Source: Defluviitaleaceae bacterium
GTDB taxonomy: Bacteria; Bacillota; Clostridia; Lachnospirales; WQUN01
Assembly: GCA_009777845.1 (NCBI GenBank)
Contig: WRLD01000001.1
Location: forward strand, 1 to 64,000
Direction of reading: 5' to 3'
Length of the DNA stretch: 64,000 bases
The notes beneath the pieces were generated by a model. It searched no databases, was not told where the DNA came from, and saw only the letters and a program-made list of their open reading frames with translations. Positions 34,483 through 42,477 of this stretch are shown here, piece by piece. Position 1 is the stretch's first letter. Each line of letters begins with the position of its first letter. Position numbers and translations under genes: made by a program.

Positions 34483-34606
34483 ACTGACCTCCCATGGGTT
34501 TTTTATTTTGGCTTTGGCGGTTTGATTTGGGGCAATGATTGCTATTGCTTCATTCTACAACAACCGCACTCTTAACACAACAATATTACAAAAATATTAC
34601 AACTAT

Positions 34607-34774
34607 ATTACAAAAATAAAAAAACAAAATCAATATTTGACAAGCATAAAATTCTATGTTAATATTCACATCGTTGAATTTCGTAGCCATATTACAAAAA
34701 TAAAAAAACAAAATCAATATTTGACAAGCGTAAAATTCTGTGCTAATATTCATATCGTTGAATCCGTGAGCGGT
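34607..34774 (+). promoter_or_regulatory. Tandemly duplicated promoter of the blaI/blaR-like operon
   Basis: An 84-base unit occurs twice in a row with few changes. Each copy has TTGACA (34637 and 34721), a 17-base spacer and TAATAT (34660 and 34744), preceded by an A-rich UP-like tract. The two promoters point to the BlaI-like gene at 34812. The TTGACA and TGTTAA arms of copy 1 form a loose dyad that could be a repressor site. Confidence 0.75.
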
Positions 34775-34811
34775 TCAAATATCTTGTTTTATAATGGGGC
34801 GTGGGGAAATA

Positions 34812-35153
34812 ATGAGGTTGACAAACAAGGAAATGGAAATAATGGTTGTGCTGTGGGGTAGCGAGGACGCGCTTACAGCTGCCGAAATTATCGAGCTTTC
34901 GGAAAATCGGACGTGGAAAGATGCTTCCATATACATTATTATGACTACGTTACTTAAAAAGGGCGCGGTAATAATGCCGCACCATAAGCCTACCGCGACC
35001 AACACCGCGAGAGCCTACAAGCCTCTAGTTACCTCCGAGGAGTACATCAGTAGAACTGTAGCCGCCTTAATGAAAAAGGGCGTAAAGGTCAGTATTCCTA
35101 TACTTGTAGAGAAGTTGTCAGACAAGAAGGCAATGCGCAAGAGGAGCAAATGA
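34812..35153 (+). CDS. blaI: BlaI/MecI-family repressor
   Basis: The 113-residue winged-helix repressor has the family pattern LTNKEMEIMVVLWGSEDALTA, KDASIYIIMTTLLKKG and a C-terminal dimer helix. BlaI proteins repress their own operon until the partner membrane peptidase cuts them. I chose the ATG at 34812 over one at 34794 because MRLTNKE is the family N-terminus. It is followed 5 bases later by a BlaR-like gene. No beta-lactamase lies nearby, so the target may be elsewhere or may be the small secreted protein downstream. Confidence 0.88.
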   Translation: MRLTNKEMEIMVVLWGSEDALTAAEIIELSENRTWKDASIYIIMTTLLKKGAVIMPHHKPTATNTARAYKPLVTSEEYISRTVAALMKKGVKVSIPILVEKLSDKKAMRKRSK

Positions 35154-35158
35154 CCTAA

Positions 35159-36352
35159 ATGGGAGTTTACGTCCACAATTATGTATCGTTTTATTCTTTC
35201 GCTATGGGTGTGTTGTGGTTCAGCTCCTTTGTAGTTCTAAGTCTGTTGCTAAGAAAGCTAAAGTTTTCTATAAGGTTTTCGATTTTTCCGCTATTGTTGC
35301 TTGTTGTGCTTAGCGTTTTGCGAATGTTTATCGTTATCGAATATCCTTCCAGACTAATTATTTTGTCCGAAACGCTCTATCCCGCCGTGTACAATTTTTT
35401 GCGGCACGAGCTTTTACCATATAATGTTTTCGGCGTATCTATCAACATTGTTAATGTGCTTTTTTTCACATGGGTCACTGTAGCAGTCGTTTTGGTCGTT
35501 CGCTACCTACGCGCCTATATAGGCAGGCACGGCTCGATTATAAACTGGTTCGAGCATTGCGAGCGGGACGAGTACGCAGAGTCGCTGTTGGGTGAAATGA
35601 TTGGCTCGGATAAGCGTTTTCGTGTCTATCGCAACGCAGGCATTAGCGTGGCGGTGGCTACGGCAGTCAAGCCGTACATTATCCTACCCAAGATTGATTT
35701 TCCGCATGACGAGCTATGTACCGTGCTTTTACACGAATGGAAGCACATTCAAGACAAGGATTACTTGACTGGCTTTATTGCAAATATAATTTGTTACGTA
35801 TTTTGGTGGAATCCGCTCGCCTACGTGCTACGAAAGAATTTCTGCTTTGTAAACGAGCTAAAAAGTGACCGCTTTGCAGTAACTAAGGGCAAGGGCGTGG
35901 ACACATTCTTCAACGCAATCCTCTTGTTGGATAAATCAAGGAAAGAAAAAGAGGACGATTTCAACTACAGCGGGCTTGACACCGTGATTAGTGACGACGA
36001 CGAGCTAGTGGATAGGCTTACGGCGTTAGCTACAATGGATACGTCGCCTACCAAGCGGATAATAACGAATGTGGTTTATGGGATATTGTTTATCGGGTTG
36101 TTTGTGTTTTCTTATTCGTTTATTATTCTTCCTGCTACGTGGAGAGCCCCCGAGGTTTCGGACGTAAAAGAAACCTTTGACGAAATATTTGATGACTATG
36201 GACATGTTTTTATACCTGTAGAAAATTATATTCTTGATAATGGCGACGGTACTTATTCGCTGTATATTGAGGGGCAGTTTGTTAAAGAGTATTTAGACGA
36301 TACAAACGAGGTTTTCACTTTTTTGCCTGTTCGCAAAAAAGAAGTAGATTGA
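35159..36352 (+). CDS. BlaR1/MecR1-like M56 membrane metallopeptidase
   Basis: The 397-residue protein has four to five membrane segments and the M56 zinc site LHEWKHIQDKD with a later NELKSDRFA as third ligand region. This is the protease half of BlaR-type sensors, which cleaves the BlaI repressor. It lacks the extracellular penicillin-binding domain; after the last membrane segment only ~80 residues remain (ILDNGDGTYSLYIEGQF). A different inducer than a beta-lactam is therefore likely. It is co-transcribed with the BlaI-like gene. Confidence 0.87.
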   Translation: MGVYVHNYVSFYSFAMGVLWFSSFVVLSLLLRKLKFSIRFSIFPLLLLVVLSVLRMFIVIEYPSRLIILSETLYPAVYNFLRHELLPYNVFGVSINIVNVLFFTWVTVAVVLVVRYLRAYIGRHGSIINWFEHCERDEYAESLLGEMIGSDKRFRVYRNAGISVAVATAVKPYIILPKIDFPHDELCTVLLHEWKHIQDKDYLTGFIANIICYVFWWNPLAYVLRKNFCFVNELKSDRFAVTKGKGVDTFFNAILLLDKSRKEKEDDFNYSGLDTVISDDDELVDRLTALATMDTSPTKRIITNVVYGILFIGLFVFSYSFIILPATWRAPEVSDVKETFDEIFDDYGHVFIPVENYILDNGDGTYSLYIEGQFVKEYLDDTNEVFTFLPVRKKEVD

Positions 36353-36400
36353 GTTTTTTACTGTAGATAAAGAGGTAATTGAGAGGGGTGAATGTAACGT

Positions 36401-36637
36401 ATGAAAAAGAAGCTCCTAATGTTGCTTATTGCTATTTTGTTTTCGTTTTCTTTCGCTGTGCCAGCTATGGCGGATATGCCTAACGAAGTAGAGGGCATAA
36501 TAATAGAGGACGGAGATTCTACAGATTCGCATATGACCCAAATATATTGGAGAGCGTGTCCCCATTGCGGCGAGTTGCAGTTCCGAGTTTGGAGTATTAC
36601 TGCCGCATATTGGCTTACTGATTGGATTTATGCCTAA
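36401..36637 (+). CDS. Small secreted CxxC protein
   Basis: A 78-residue protein with a clear signal peptide ending VPAMAD, an acidic stretch, and a single CPHCGEL knuckle followed by hydrophobic aromatic residues. The ATG is preceded by GAGGGGTG. The family is unknown. It lies 48 bases after the M56 peptidase and before a terminator, so it belongs to the blaI-like operon and may be its output or its signal. A vestigial second copy of its 3' end lies downstream. Confidence 0.65.
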   Translation: MKKKLLMLLIAILFSFSFAVPAMADMPNEVEGIIIEDGDSTDSHMTQIYWRACPHCGELQFRVWSITAAYWLTDWIYA

Positions 36638-36683
36638 GTAAGGCTACAGGAGCAATCTAGTCAAAATCAAAACAAAAATTGCA

Positions 36684-36727
36684 GAAGCCCCACACAGTGG
36701 TTGGGTTGTTGTGTGGGGCTTTTTTTG
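36684..36727 (+). terminator. Intrinsic terminator 1 of the blaI-like operon
   Basis: AGCCCCACAC (36686-36695) pairs perfectly with GTGTGGGGCT (36711-36720), followed by seven T. Confidence 0.92.
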
Positions 36728-36755
36728 TTGCGGCTTATCTTACTGACTTGTTTTA

Positions 36756-36848
36756 TGTTTAAGTAAAGCTACAGGGAACAATATAGCCAAAACAAAAATT
36801 GCAGAAACCCCGCACAGTGGTTGGGTTGCTGTGCGGGGCTTTTTTATT
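36756..36848 (+). repeat. Vestigial duplicate of the small-gene 3' end and terminator
   Basis: A copy of 36616-36728 displaced by about 120 bases. It still shows CTTACTGA, TTTATG, TAAGTAA and CTACAGG from the end of the secreted-peptide gene. It ends in a second terminator: CCCCGCAC with GTGCGGGG (36831-36838) and five T. The body of the second gene copy is gone. Confidence 0.75.
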
Positions 36849-36869
36849 GCTGTTGATTATACTAATTTT

Positions 36870-36942
36870 AAAACCACAAATAGGCAAAACGGCGAAAAAT
36901 CGTGTTTTCCGCCGTTTTGCTGTGCCGTATAAGTGGTTTTTT
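36870..36942. terminator. Bidirectional terminator between convergent genes
   Basis: Nested stems: AAAACCAC with GTGGTTTT, and GCAAAACGGCG (36884-36894) with CGCCGTTTTGC (36910-36920). Six T follow on the plus strand. It separates the blaI-like operon from the convergent EP-rich gene. Confidence 0.8.
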
Positions 36943-37026
36943 AATCGAGATTGAGGTGTTGTGTCGGAAAGTGTGCCGATACAAACACCTCTTTGTGCGG
37001 CGTTCTGTTTGTACATTTTTTATTCT

Positions 37027-38406
37027 TTATTCGGTAGAACAACATGGGAGTGCTTGGTCGGTGTGCGGTGTTGTCGTATGCAACGGCTTATTGCCTGCTT
37101 GTGCGATAGGTGGCTTTGGCTTGCGGGTTGATGTGGGCTTTTGTGTGGGGGGTAGCTGTGCCGAGGGGGTTTTTGGTTTTTTGGCGGTTTTGGGTTTTTG
37201 TGTGGGGGGCGGTTCTGATTCGAGTGTAGGCTTTGGCTCGGACATATGCTTGGGTTGTGGCTTTGTTGCTGTTTCTGCTTCTAGCGGAATCTCTGTTTGT
37301 GGCTCGGGTTGTGGTTCTACTTCGGGCATAGGCTTTGCTTGTGGTTCGGGCGTTGCTTGGGCTTGCGGTTCTATCTCGGGCGTAGGCTCTGCTTGTGGCT
37401 CGGGTTGTGATTCTGATTTTGGCGTAGGCTCTGTTTGTGGCTCGGGTTCTGGTTCTACTTCGGGCATAGGCTTTGCTTGTGGTTCGGTTTGTGGTTCTAC
37501 TTCGGGCGTAGGTTCTGCTTGCGGTTTGGGTTGTGTTTCTACCTCTGGTACAGGCTTTGCTTGTGGTTCGGGTTGGGTTTCTGCTTCTGGCGTAGGCTCT
37601 GCTTGTGGTTCGGGTTGTGGTTCTACCTCTGGTACAGGCTTTGCTTGTGGCTCGGGTTGTGGTTCTGCCTCTGACATAGGTTCTGCTTGGGGTTGTGTTT
37701 CTACCTTTGGTACAGGCTCTGCTTGTGGCTCGGGTTGTGGTTCTGCTTTTGGCATAGGTTCTGCTTGTGGTTCGGGTTGTGGTTCTGGTTTTGGCATAGG
37801 TTTTGCTTGCGGTTCGGGTTGTGGTTCTACTTTTGGCATAGGCTCTGATTCTGCTTCGGGTTGTGTTTCTGCTTCTGCCACAGGCTCTGCTTGCGGTTCG
37901 GCTTGAGTTTCTGTTTCTGCTACAGGCTCTGCTTGCGGTTCGGTTTGTAGTTCCACCTCTACCTTCTCACCCTCACCCACCAAATAAAACCGTCCACGCC
38001 AAGAAAACGCCCTTTCGCGATAGCCACAAAGAGGCGTAATAATCTCGCTCCCTGCTCCGCCACTCGCCCCACTACCCACGCCCCCCAATTCCCCAACAAC
38101 CACAACCACAGCCGCCACCTCACCCACCCCAAATCCAGCCAAGCCCTCCACAGCCTTACGCATTTCCGCCTTGCCCTTGGTGTCGGCGTTTAGGCTTCCG
38201 ATATGTACTGCTGCATATTTTTCGCGGCGCGGAAAAAGTAAATATACGCTGTAGCGTATTTGGGGCTTCAGGGCTTGTGCCAGTAGCGTAATCCTTTCCG
38301 CGCCGTCACGGGCTTCCAGAATACAGCGACCCATGGGCGATTGCCCGTTATAATCGTAGCCTGCGGCTTCGTTTTCTAGCGGCATAATAATTCGCTCGTA
38401 TGCCAT
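37027..38406 (-). CDS. Protein with N-terminal conserved domain and long Glu-Pro-Gln repeat tail
   Basis: The 459-residue protein has a folded N-terminal part (~1-165) with MGRCILEARDG, YSVYLLFPRREKYAAVHIGSL and VDTKGKAEMRK-like features seen in small clostridial proteins of unknown role. A low-complexity tail of about 290 residues follows, of 12-14 residue units such as QPEPQAEPMPKAE. No signal peptide is present, so the tail would be a cytoplasmic spacer. It ends in SerThr/Lys-Pro sequence. The start follows GAGGTG. Copy number of the repeat is likely to vary between strains. Confidence 0.75.
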   Translation of the reverse strand: MAYERIIMPLENEAAGYDYNGQSPMGRCILEARDGAERITLLAQALKPQIRYSVYLLFPRREKYAAVHIGSLNADTKGKAEMRKAVEGLAGFGVGEVAAVVVVVGELGGVGSGASGGAGSEIITPLCGYRERAFSWRGRFYLVGEGEKVEVELQTEPQAEPVAETETQAEPQAEPVAEAETQPEAESEPMPKVEPQPEPQAKPMPKPEPQPEPQAEPMPKAEPQPEPQAEPVPKVETQPQAEPMSEAEPQPEPQAKPVPEVEPQPEPQAEPTPEAETQPEPQAKPVPEVETQPKPQAEPTPEVEPQTEPQAKPMPEVEPEPEPQTEPTPKSESQPEPQAEPTPEIEPQAQATPEPQAKPMPEVEPQPEPQTEIPLEAETATKPQPKHMSEPKPTLESEPPPTQKPKTAKKPKTPSAQLPPTQKPTSTRKPKPPIAQAGNKPLHTTTPHTDQALPCCSTE

Positions 38407-38450
38407 ATATAAACACCTCGCTTTTTCTTATAATATATGCTCCACTTTTA

Positions 38451-38479
38451 TTGTTCATTCGCATATACTGTGGTATATT
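38451..38479 (+). promoter_or_regulatory. Possible glmM promoter
   Basis: TTGTTC (38451-38456) and TATATT (38474-38479) with a 17-base spacer precede glmM. The predicted start is nearly at the ribosome binding site GGAGG, so the leader would be very short; the call is tentative. Confidence 0.4.
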
Positions 38480-38497
38480 CGCAATGGAGGGATTGCT

Positions 38498-39841
38498 ATG
38501 GCTAAATTATTTGGTACAGACGGTGTACGCGGTGTGGCTAACAAGGAGCTGACACCCGAGGTCGCCTATCAGCTAGGGCGCGCGGGCGGTTATGTGCTTG
38601 CGAAGGGAAACAGCCCAAAAATTCTGCTTGCCAAGGACGGGCGGCTAAGCGGCGATATGCTGGAAGCGGCGTTGGCGGCAGGCTTATGCTCGATTGGGGC
38701 GCAGGTGCATTGTGCAGGAATAATGCCCACGCCTGCGGTGGCTTACATTGTACGCGAATACGGCTTCGACGCAGGCGTAATGATTTCCGCCTCGCACAAC
38801 GAAATGGCAGATAATGGAATAAAATTTTTCAACCGCCAAGGGCTTAAGCTGCCTGACGAGCTAGAAGCCGAAATAGAAAAGCTAATCAACGAGAATCTGG
38901 ACGAATTGCCGCGCCCAATAGGCGAAAATGTCGGCAAAATAGCCCAGTACCCCAAGGCGATAAAGGATTACGCGGAATTTTTGTTATCTATAGTAGATTT
39001 AGACTTGAGGGGAATAAAAATCGCCGTGGATTGCGCGAACGGAGCGACCTACAAAATCGCGCCGTATTTGCTTACGAAGCTCGGGGCGATTGTGTATCCA
39101 TTGCATTGCCTACCCAATGGCATAAATATAAATAAGGATTGCGGCTCCACGCATATGCAGAGCTTGCAGGCGCATGTGAAAAAGCACGGCGCGGACGTGG
39201 GCTTGGCGTTTGACGGCGACGGCGATAGAATGTTGGCGGTTTGTGACAAGGGAAATATAATTGACGGCGATATGCTTATGGCAATTTGCGGACTGGACAT
39301 GTACGAGAACGGCGAGTTGGCAAACAATACCATAGTAGCCACGGTTATGAGCAACCAAGGCTTTGAATGTTTTTGCAACGAAAACGGCATAACCATGCAC
39401 CGCACGGACGTGGGCGACAGATATGTACTAGAAAAAATGCTCGCGGAAAAGCACTCGCTCGGCGGCGAGCAGTCGGGGCATATAATCTTTTTGCGGCATA
39501 CAACCACCGGCGACGGCTTATTGACGGCGTTGAAGCTACTATCCGTAATGGCGCGGAAAAACAAGCCCCTATCCGAGCTTGCTTCGGTTATGGAAATCTT
39601 TCCGCAGGTACTGGAAAACGCAACAGTGCCAAACGCGCGCAAGGCGGAAATGGCAACCTGCAAGGAAATAATCGACTGTCAAGCCCAAATAGAAGCAGAA
39701 ATGAACGGCGAGGGTCGGATTTTGGTACGTCCGTCTGGTACGGAGCCTGTCGTGCGTGTAATGCTCGAAGGGCGCGATAAGGGGCAGATTGGGGAGTGGG
39801 CTAGGCGGTTGGTTGGGGTTATTGAGGGGTGTTTGGGGTGA
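38498..39841 (+). CDS. glmM: Phosphoglucosamine mutase
   Basis: The 447-residue enzyme interconverts glucosamine-6-phosphate and glucosamine-1-phosphate for UDP-GlcNAc and cell-wall synthesis. Diagnostic parts are LFGTDGVRGVAN at the N-terminus, the phosphoserine loop ISASHNEMADNGIKFF, the Mg loop AFDGDGDRMLAV, the sugar loop GGEQSGHI and the phosphate loop RPSGTEPVVRV. The length is normal. The ATG follows GGAGG by 7 bases. A HicB-like gene begins 17 bases later and may be co-transcribed. Confidence 0.97.
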   Translation: MAKLFGTDGVRGVANKELTPEVAYQLGRAGGYVLAKGNSPKILLAKDGRLSGDMLEAALAAGLCSIGAQVHCAGIMPTPAVAYIVREYGFDAGVMISASHNEMADNGIKFFNRQGLKLPDELEAEIEKLINENLDELPRPIGENVGKIAQYPKAIKDYAEFLLSIVDLDLRGIKIAVDCANGATYKIAPYLLTKLGAIVYPLHCLPNGININKDCGSTHMQSLQAHVKKHGADVGLAFDGDGDRMLAVCDKGNIIDGDMLMAICGLDMYENGELANNTIVATVMSNQGFECFCNENGITMHRTDVGDRYVLEKMLAEKHSLGGEQSGHIIFLRHTTTGDGLLTALKLLSVMARKNKPLSELASVMEIFPQVLENATVPNARKAEMATCKEIIDCQAQIEAEMNGEGRILVRPSGTEPVVRVMLEGRDKGQIGEWARRLVGVIEGCLG

Positions 39842-39857
39842 TGAGGGAGCTGCTACC

Positions 39858-40145
39858 ATGAAATATATATATCCCGCTTGTTTTTATCACGAAGAAAATG
39901 GGCAATATTCCGTTATATTTGAAGATTTGGGCGGCATAGCGACATATGGAAACGATTTACAGGACGCTTTTAGTATGGCGGAGGATTTATTATGTACATG
40001 GATTTTAGAGTGCAAAAAAGACAAGGAAGCACTCCCCGCGCCGTCAAGCATAAAGGAATTAACCCCCAGCGACAAAAACGCCTTTTATAATTTGATTTCG
40101 GCTGATATTGATTCGTATATGATAAAAACTAAAAAAATAGGTTAG
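39858..40145 (+). CDS. HicB-like antitoxin without a HicA partner
   Basis: The 95-residue protein has the HicB fold pattern: YPACFYHEENGQYSVIFEDL, a central GGIATYGNDLQDAFSMAEDLL, then a short helical tail. HicB normally neutralises the HicA mRNA interferase and carries a DNA-binding C-terminus. Here the C-terminal domain is minimal and no hicA-like gene (about 60 residues with a GSH motif) occurs on either side. It may be a relic, a stand-alone regulator or a partner of a distant toxin. The ATG follows GAGGGAG. Confidence 0.75.
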   Translation: MKYIYPACFYHEENGQYSVIFEDLGGIATYGNDLQDAFSMAEDLLCTWILECKKDKEALPAPSSIKELTPSDKNAFYNLISADIDSYMIKTKKIG

Positions 40146-40160
40146 AGAGGTGTTCCCGCT

Positions 40161-41333
40161 ATGCTACCTAGCCTTGCGTTAATGCTTACATGCGCCCTTA
40201 TTTTAAGCGGCATAATGCGAGCATTAAGGCTACCTGCGCTTTTGGGAATGTTACTTACTGGCATTGCCCTAGGCCCGTACGCGCTTGACCTAATCGCGCC
40301 GGAATTGTTGAATATTTCAGCCGATTTGCGGCAAATAGCCCTGATTATAATCCTGCTTAGGGCGGGGCTTGCCCTTAATTCTGAAGCCCTGAAAAAGGTG
40401 GGCAGACCCGCCGTGCTTATGTGCTTTGTTCCCGCTACGTTCGAGCTAATAGCAACAACACTCATAGCTCCGCGGCTTTTTAATATAACATATTTAGAAG
40501 CCGCGATTATGGGGGCGGTTCTCGGCGCGGCTTCTCCTGCTATAATCGTTCCCAAAATGATAAAGCTGACGGAAAACGGCTACGGCAAGGAAAAAAGCAT
40601 ACCGCAGCTTATTATGGCGGGCGCTTCGGTTGACGATATTTACGTTATTGTCTTGTTTACCTCGTTTATGGGCATGTCTGAAAGCGGCAGGCTTAATTTT
40701 ATTAGCCTTGTTAAAGCTCCCGTCACCGTTGCGGTTGGCTTGCTCGCAGGTATTTTGTGCGGACTAGCTTTAGCTTGGCTTTTTAGAAAAATCAAAATAC
40801 GCGATACGGTAAAGGCTCTGGTTATTTTAAGCGCAGCGTTTTTGCTTGTCGCTCTTGAAGCGGCAATTCCCATGTCGGGCTTGCTTGCGGTAATGGCTTT
40901 GGGCGGTACGCTCCTTAAAAAAAGCGAGGGGTTAGCCAATAAAATGGCGGTTAAATTTTCAAAGGCTTGGGTATTTGCCGAAATTATGCTATTTATTTTT
41001 GTGGGAGCGACAATAAACATGGAGTACGCCGCCAAAGAGGGCTTTGCCGCCGCCGCACTGATAGCCGCAGTTTTAATAATCCGTTTTTTAGGCGTTTTGG
41101 TCTGTCTTGCAAAAACAAGATTAACTATGAAAGAGCGGTTATTCTGCGGTGTGGCTTATTTACCCAAGGCAACCGTACAGGCGGGTATCGGTGGGCTTCC
41201 TCTTGCGGCGGGTATCTCGGCAGGAAATACAATTTTGACAGTCGCAGTTTTGGCGATTTTAATTACCGCACCCCTCGGCGCGGTCGGGATTGATTTATTG
41301 CATAGGGGGTTGCTTGTGAAAGAGGGGGGATAG
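40161..41333 (+). CDS. Cation:proton antiporter (CPA2-like)
   Basis: A 390-residue membrane protein of about 12 segments. The N-terminus LRLPALLGMLLTGIALGP and the AGASVDDIYVIVLFTSF segment match the CPA2 family of Na+ or K+/H+ antiporters, the DD pair being the ion-binding site. No NAD-binding RCK domain follows, so it is the short form. It begins 15 bases after the HicB-like gene with GAGAGGTG upstream. The ion cannot be told from sequence. Confidence 0.87.
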   Translation: MLPSLALMLTCALILSGIMRALRLPALLGMLLTGIALGPYALDLIAPELLNISADLRQIALIIILLRAGLALNSEALKKVGRPAVLMCFVPATFELIATTLIAPRLFNITYLEAAIMGAVLGAASPAIIVPKMIKLTENGYGKEKSIPQLIMAGASVDDIYVIVLFTSFMGMSESGRLNFISLVKAPVTVAVGLLAGILCGLALAWLFRKIKIRDTVKALVILSAAFLLVALEAAIPMSGLLAVMALGGTLLKKSEGLANKMAVKFSKAWVFAEIMLFIFVGATINMEYAAKEGFAAAALIAAVLIIRFLGVLVCLAKTRLTMKERLFCGVAYLPKATVQAGIGGLPLAAGISAGNTILTVAVLAILITAPLGAVGIDLLHRGLLVKEGG

Positions 41334-41338
41334 ATTTC

Positions 41339-42463
41339 CTACATAAAAAAGTAGTATACCGCCACAAATAAAGCAATCCCCAAGCCAAGCCAAAACGGAG
41401 CGGTAAAAACTCGCTCGTTTTGTGTTTCTTCGGATTCTTCCGCTTGCGTTTCTTCCGATTGCGTTTCTTCGCTTTGGGCTTCTTTGGCTTCTTTGGCTTC
41501 TTCCGCTCTCTTATTATACACCACAAACTCACGAAACAAAACCAAGCCAACCACCGCGCACACCAACGCAATCACAAACAAATCGACCAACTCGCCGCCC
41601 GAAACGACTTCCGCCGCTTCGGGGCTTTCCAAGGGCAAATACGCCAAGCCGACATTCGCGCCGTTAAAGGTAATATGTGTAAAAAAGCCCATCAAAACAG
41701 AGCCAGTCAAGTAAACCATGTAAGCGACCGCCGTGCCGAAAAAGAACGCATATATGCCTTGGTGCAGGTTAAAATGAGCCGCACTGAACGCCAAGCCGTT
41801 TATCAGGCAGGCCTTTATCGGGCTTGTGTTGCGGAAGCCGTGCAAATACACGCCGCGAAAAAGCAGCTCCTCACAAACAGACGGCAAAACGGCAAACAAC
41901 ACAAACATAAAGGCAAAATCCAGCGTTTCCGCACCGTCTGCCAGCACCTCGCCTATATCGTTGGGGAAAATATACGCCGATAGCTCGGAAATGAACGCCG
42001 CTATGGGCAACGCCAAAACCGCAAACAACACGGCAAATACAATATTCGGCAAGGGGACATTGTCCCTTTTCTCCGACTGTCCTTTGGTGGGAATATCGCC
42101 TCGCAGCCTTAACAGCTTCCTAGTATATAAAAAGGGGGCGTTGCCCCTTTTCTCCGACTGTCCCTTGGTGGGAATATCGCCTCGAAGCCTTAACAGCTTC
42201 CTAGTATATAAAAAGGGGGCTTTGCCCCTTTTCCCCGACTGTCCTTTGGTGGGAATATCGCCTCGAAGCCTTAACATATCGTGCTTTAACATCACATACA
42301 ACGCAGGAAATAAAAAAACAACCTGCGGAAGCATAACCCACGCAAAATACGGTATATCCAACAATACAAAAATAGGGACTACCACAAAATGCACAAGAAC
42401 CAACAGGCATATAATCACAAGAAAAAATTGGTTGGCGTGTTTAGCCGTCCAAGCTGTTTTCAT
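41339..42463 (-). CDS. CPBP-family intramembrane protease with three in-frame repeats
   Basis: The 374-residue membrane protein belongs to the CAAX-processing/bacteriocin-processing (CPBP) family. Its sites are CEELLFRG (EExxxR), SAAHFN and THITFN. The C-terminus adds a Glu/Lys/Thr-rich charged linker (EETQSEETQ) and one more membrane segment. Residues 63-139 are three tandem 27-residue units (LLRLRGDIPTKGQSEKRGNA) from family C repeats, lying in a loop after the second membrane segment. Family members process or scavenge peptides or prenyl proteins. The gene is convergent with the antiporter. Confidence 0.87.
   Translation of the reverse strand: MKTAWTAKHANQFFLVIICLLVLVHFVVVPIFVLLDIPYFAWVMLPQVVFLFPALYVMLKHDMLRLRGDIPTKGQSGKRGKAPFLYTRKLLRLRGDIPTKGQSEKRGNAPFLYTRKLLRLRGDIPTKGQSEKRDNVPLPNIVFAVLFAVLALPIAAFISELSAYIFPNDIGEVLADGAETLDFAFMFVLFAVLPSVCEELLFRGVYLHGFRNTSPIKACLINGLAFSAAHFNLHQGIYAFFFGTAVAYMVYLTGSVLMGFFTHITFNGANVGLAYLPLESPEAAEVVSGGELVDLFVIALVCAVVGLVLFREFVVYNKRAEEAKEAKEAQSEETQSEETQAEESEETQNERVFTAPFWLGLGIALFVAVYYFFM
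42050..42275. repeat. Family C repeats, three tandem 81-base units
   Basis: Each unit has CTCCGACTGTCC, TTGGTGGGAATATCGCCTCG, AGCCTTAACAGCTTCC and a GGGGGCNTTGCCCC hairpin. Relative to the host gene the orientation is opposite to that in the glycosylase gene. The 81-base period equals 27 codons. Confidence 0.9.
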
Positions 42464-42477
42464 GGAGAAATTCCTTA

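Noticed and set aside
36902-37906. A cysteine/glycine/serine-rich protein on the plus strand
   Set aside because: It is the antisense of the Glu-Pro-Gln repeat gene; the repeat keeps the opposite strand open. No start signal.
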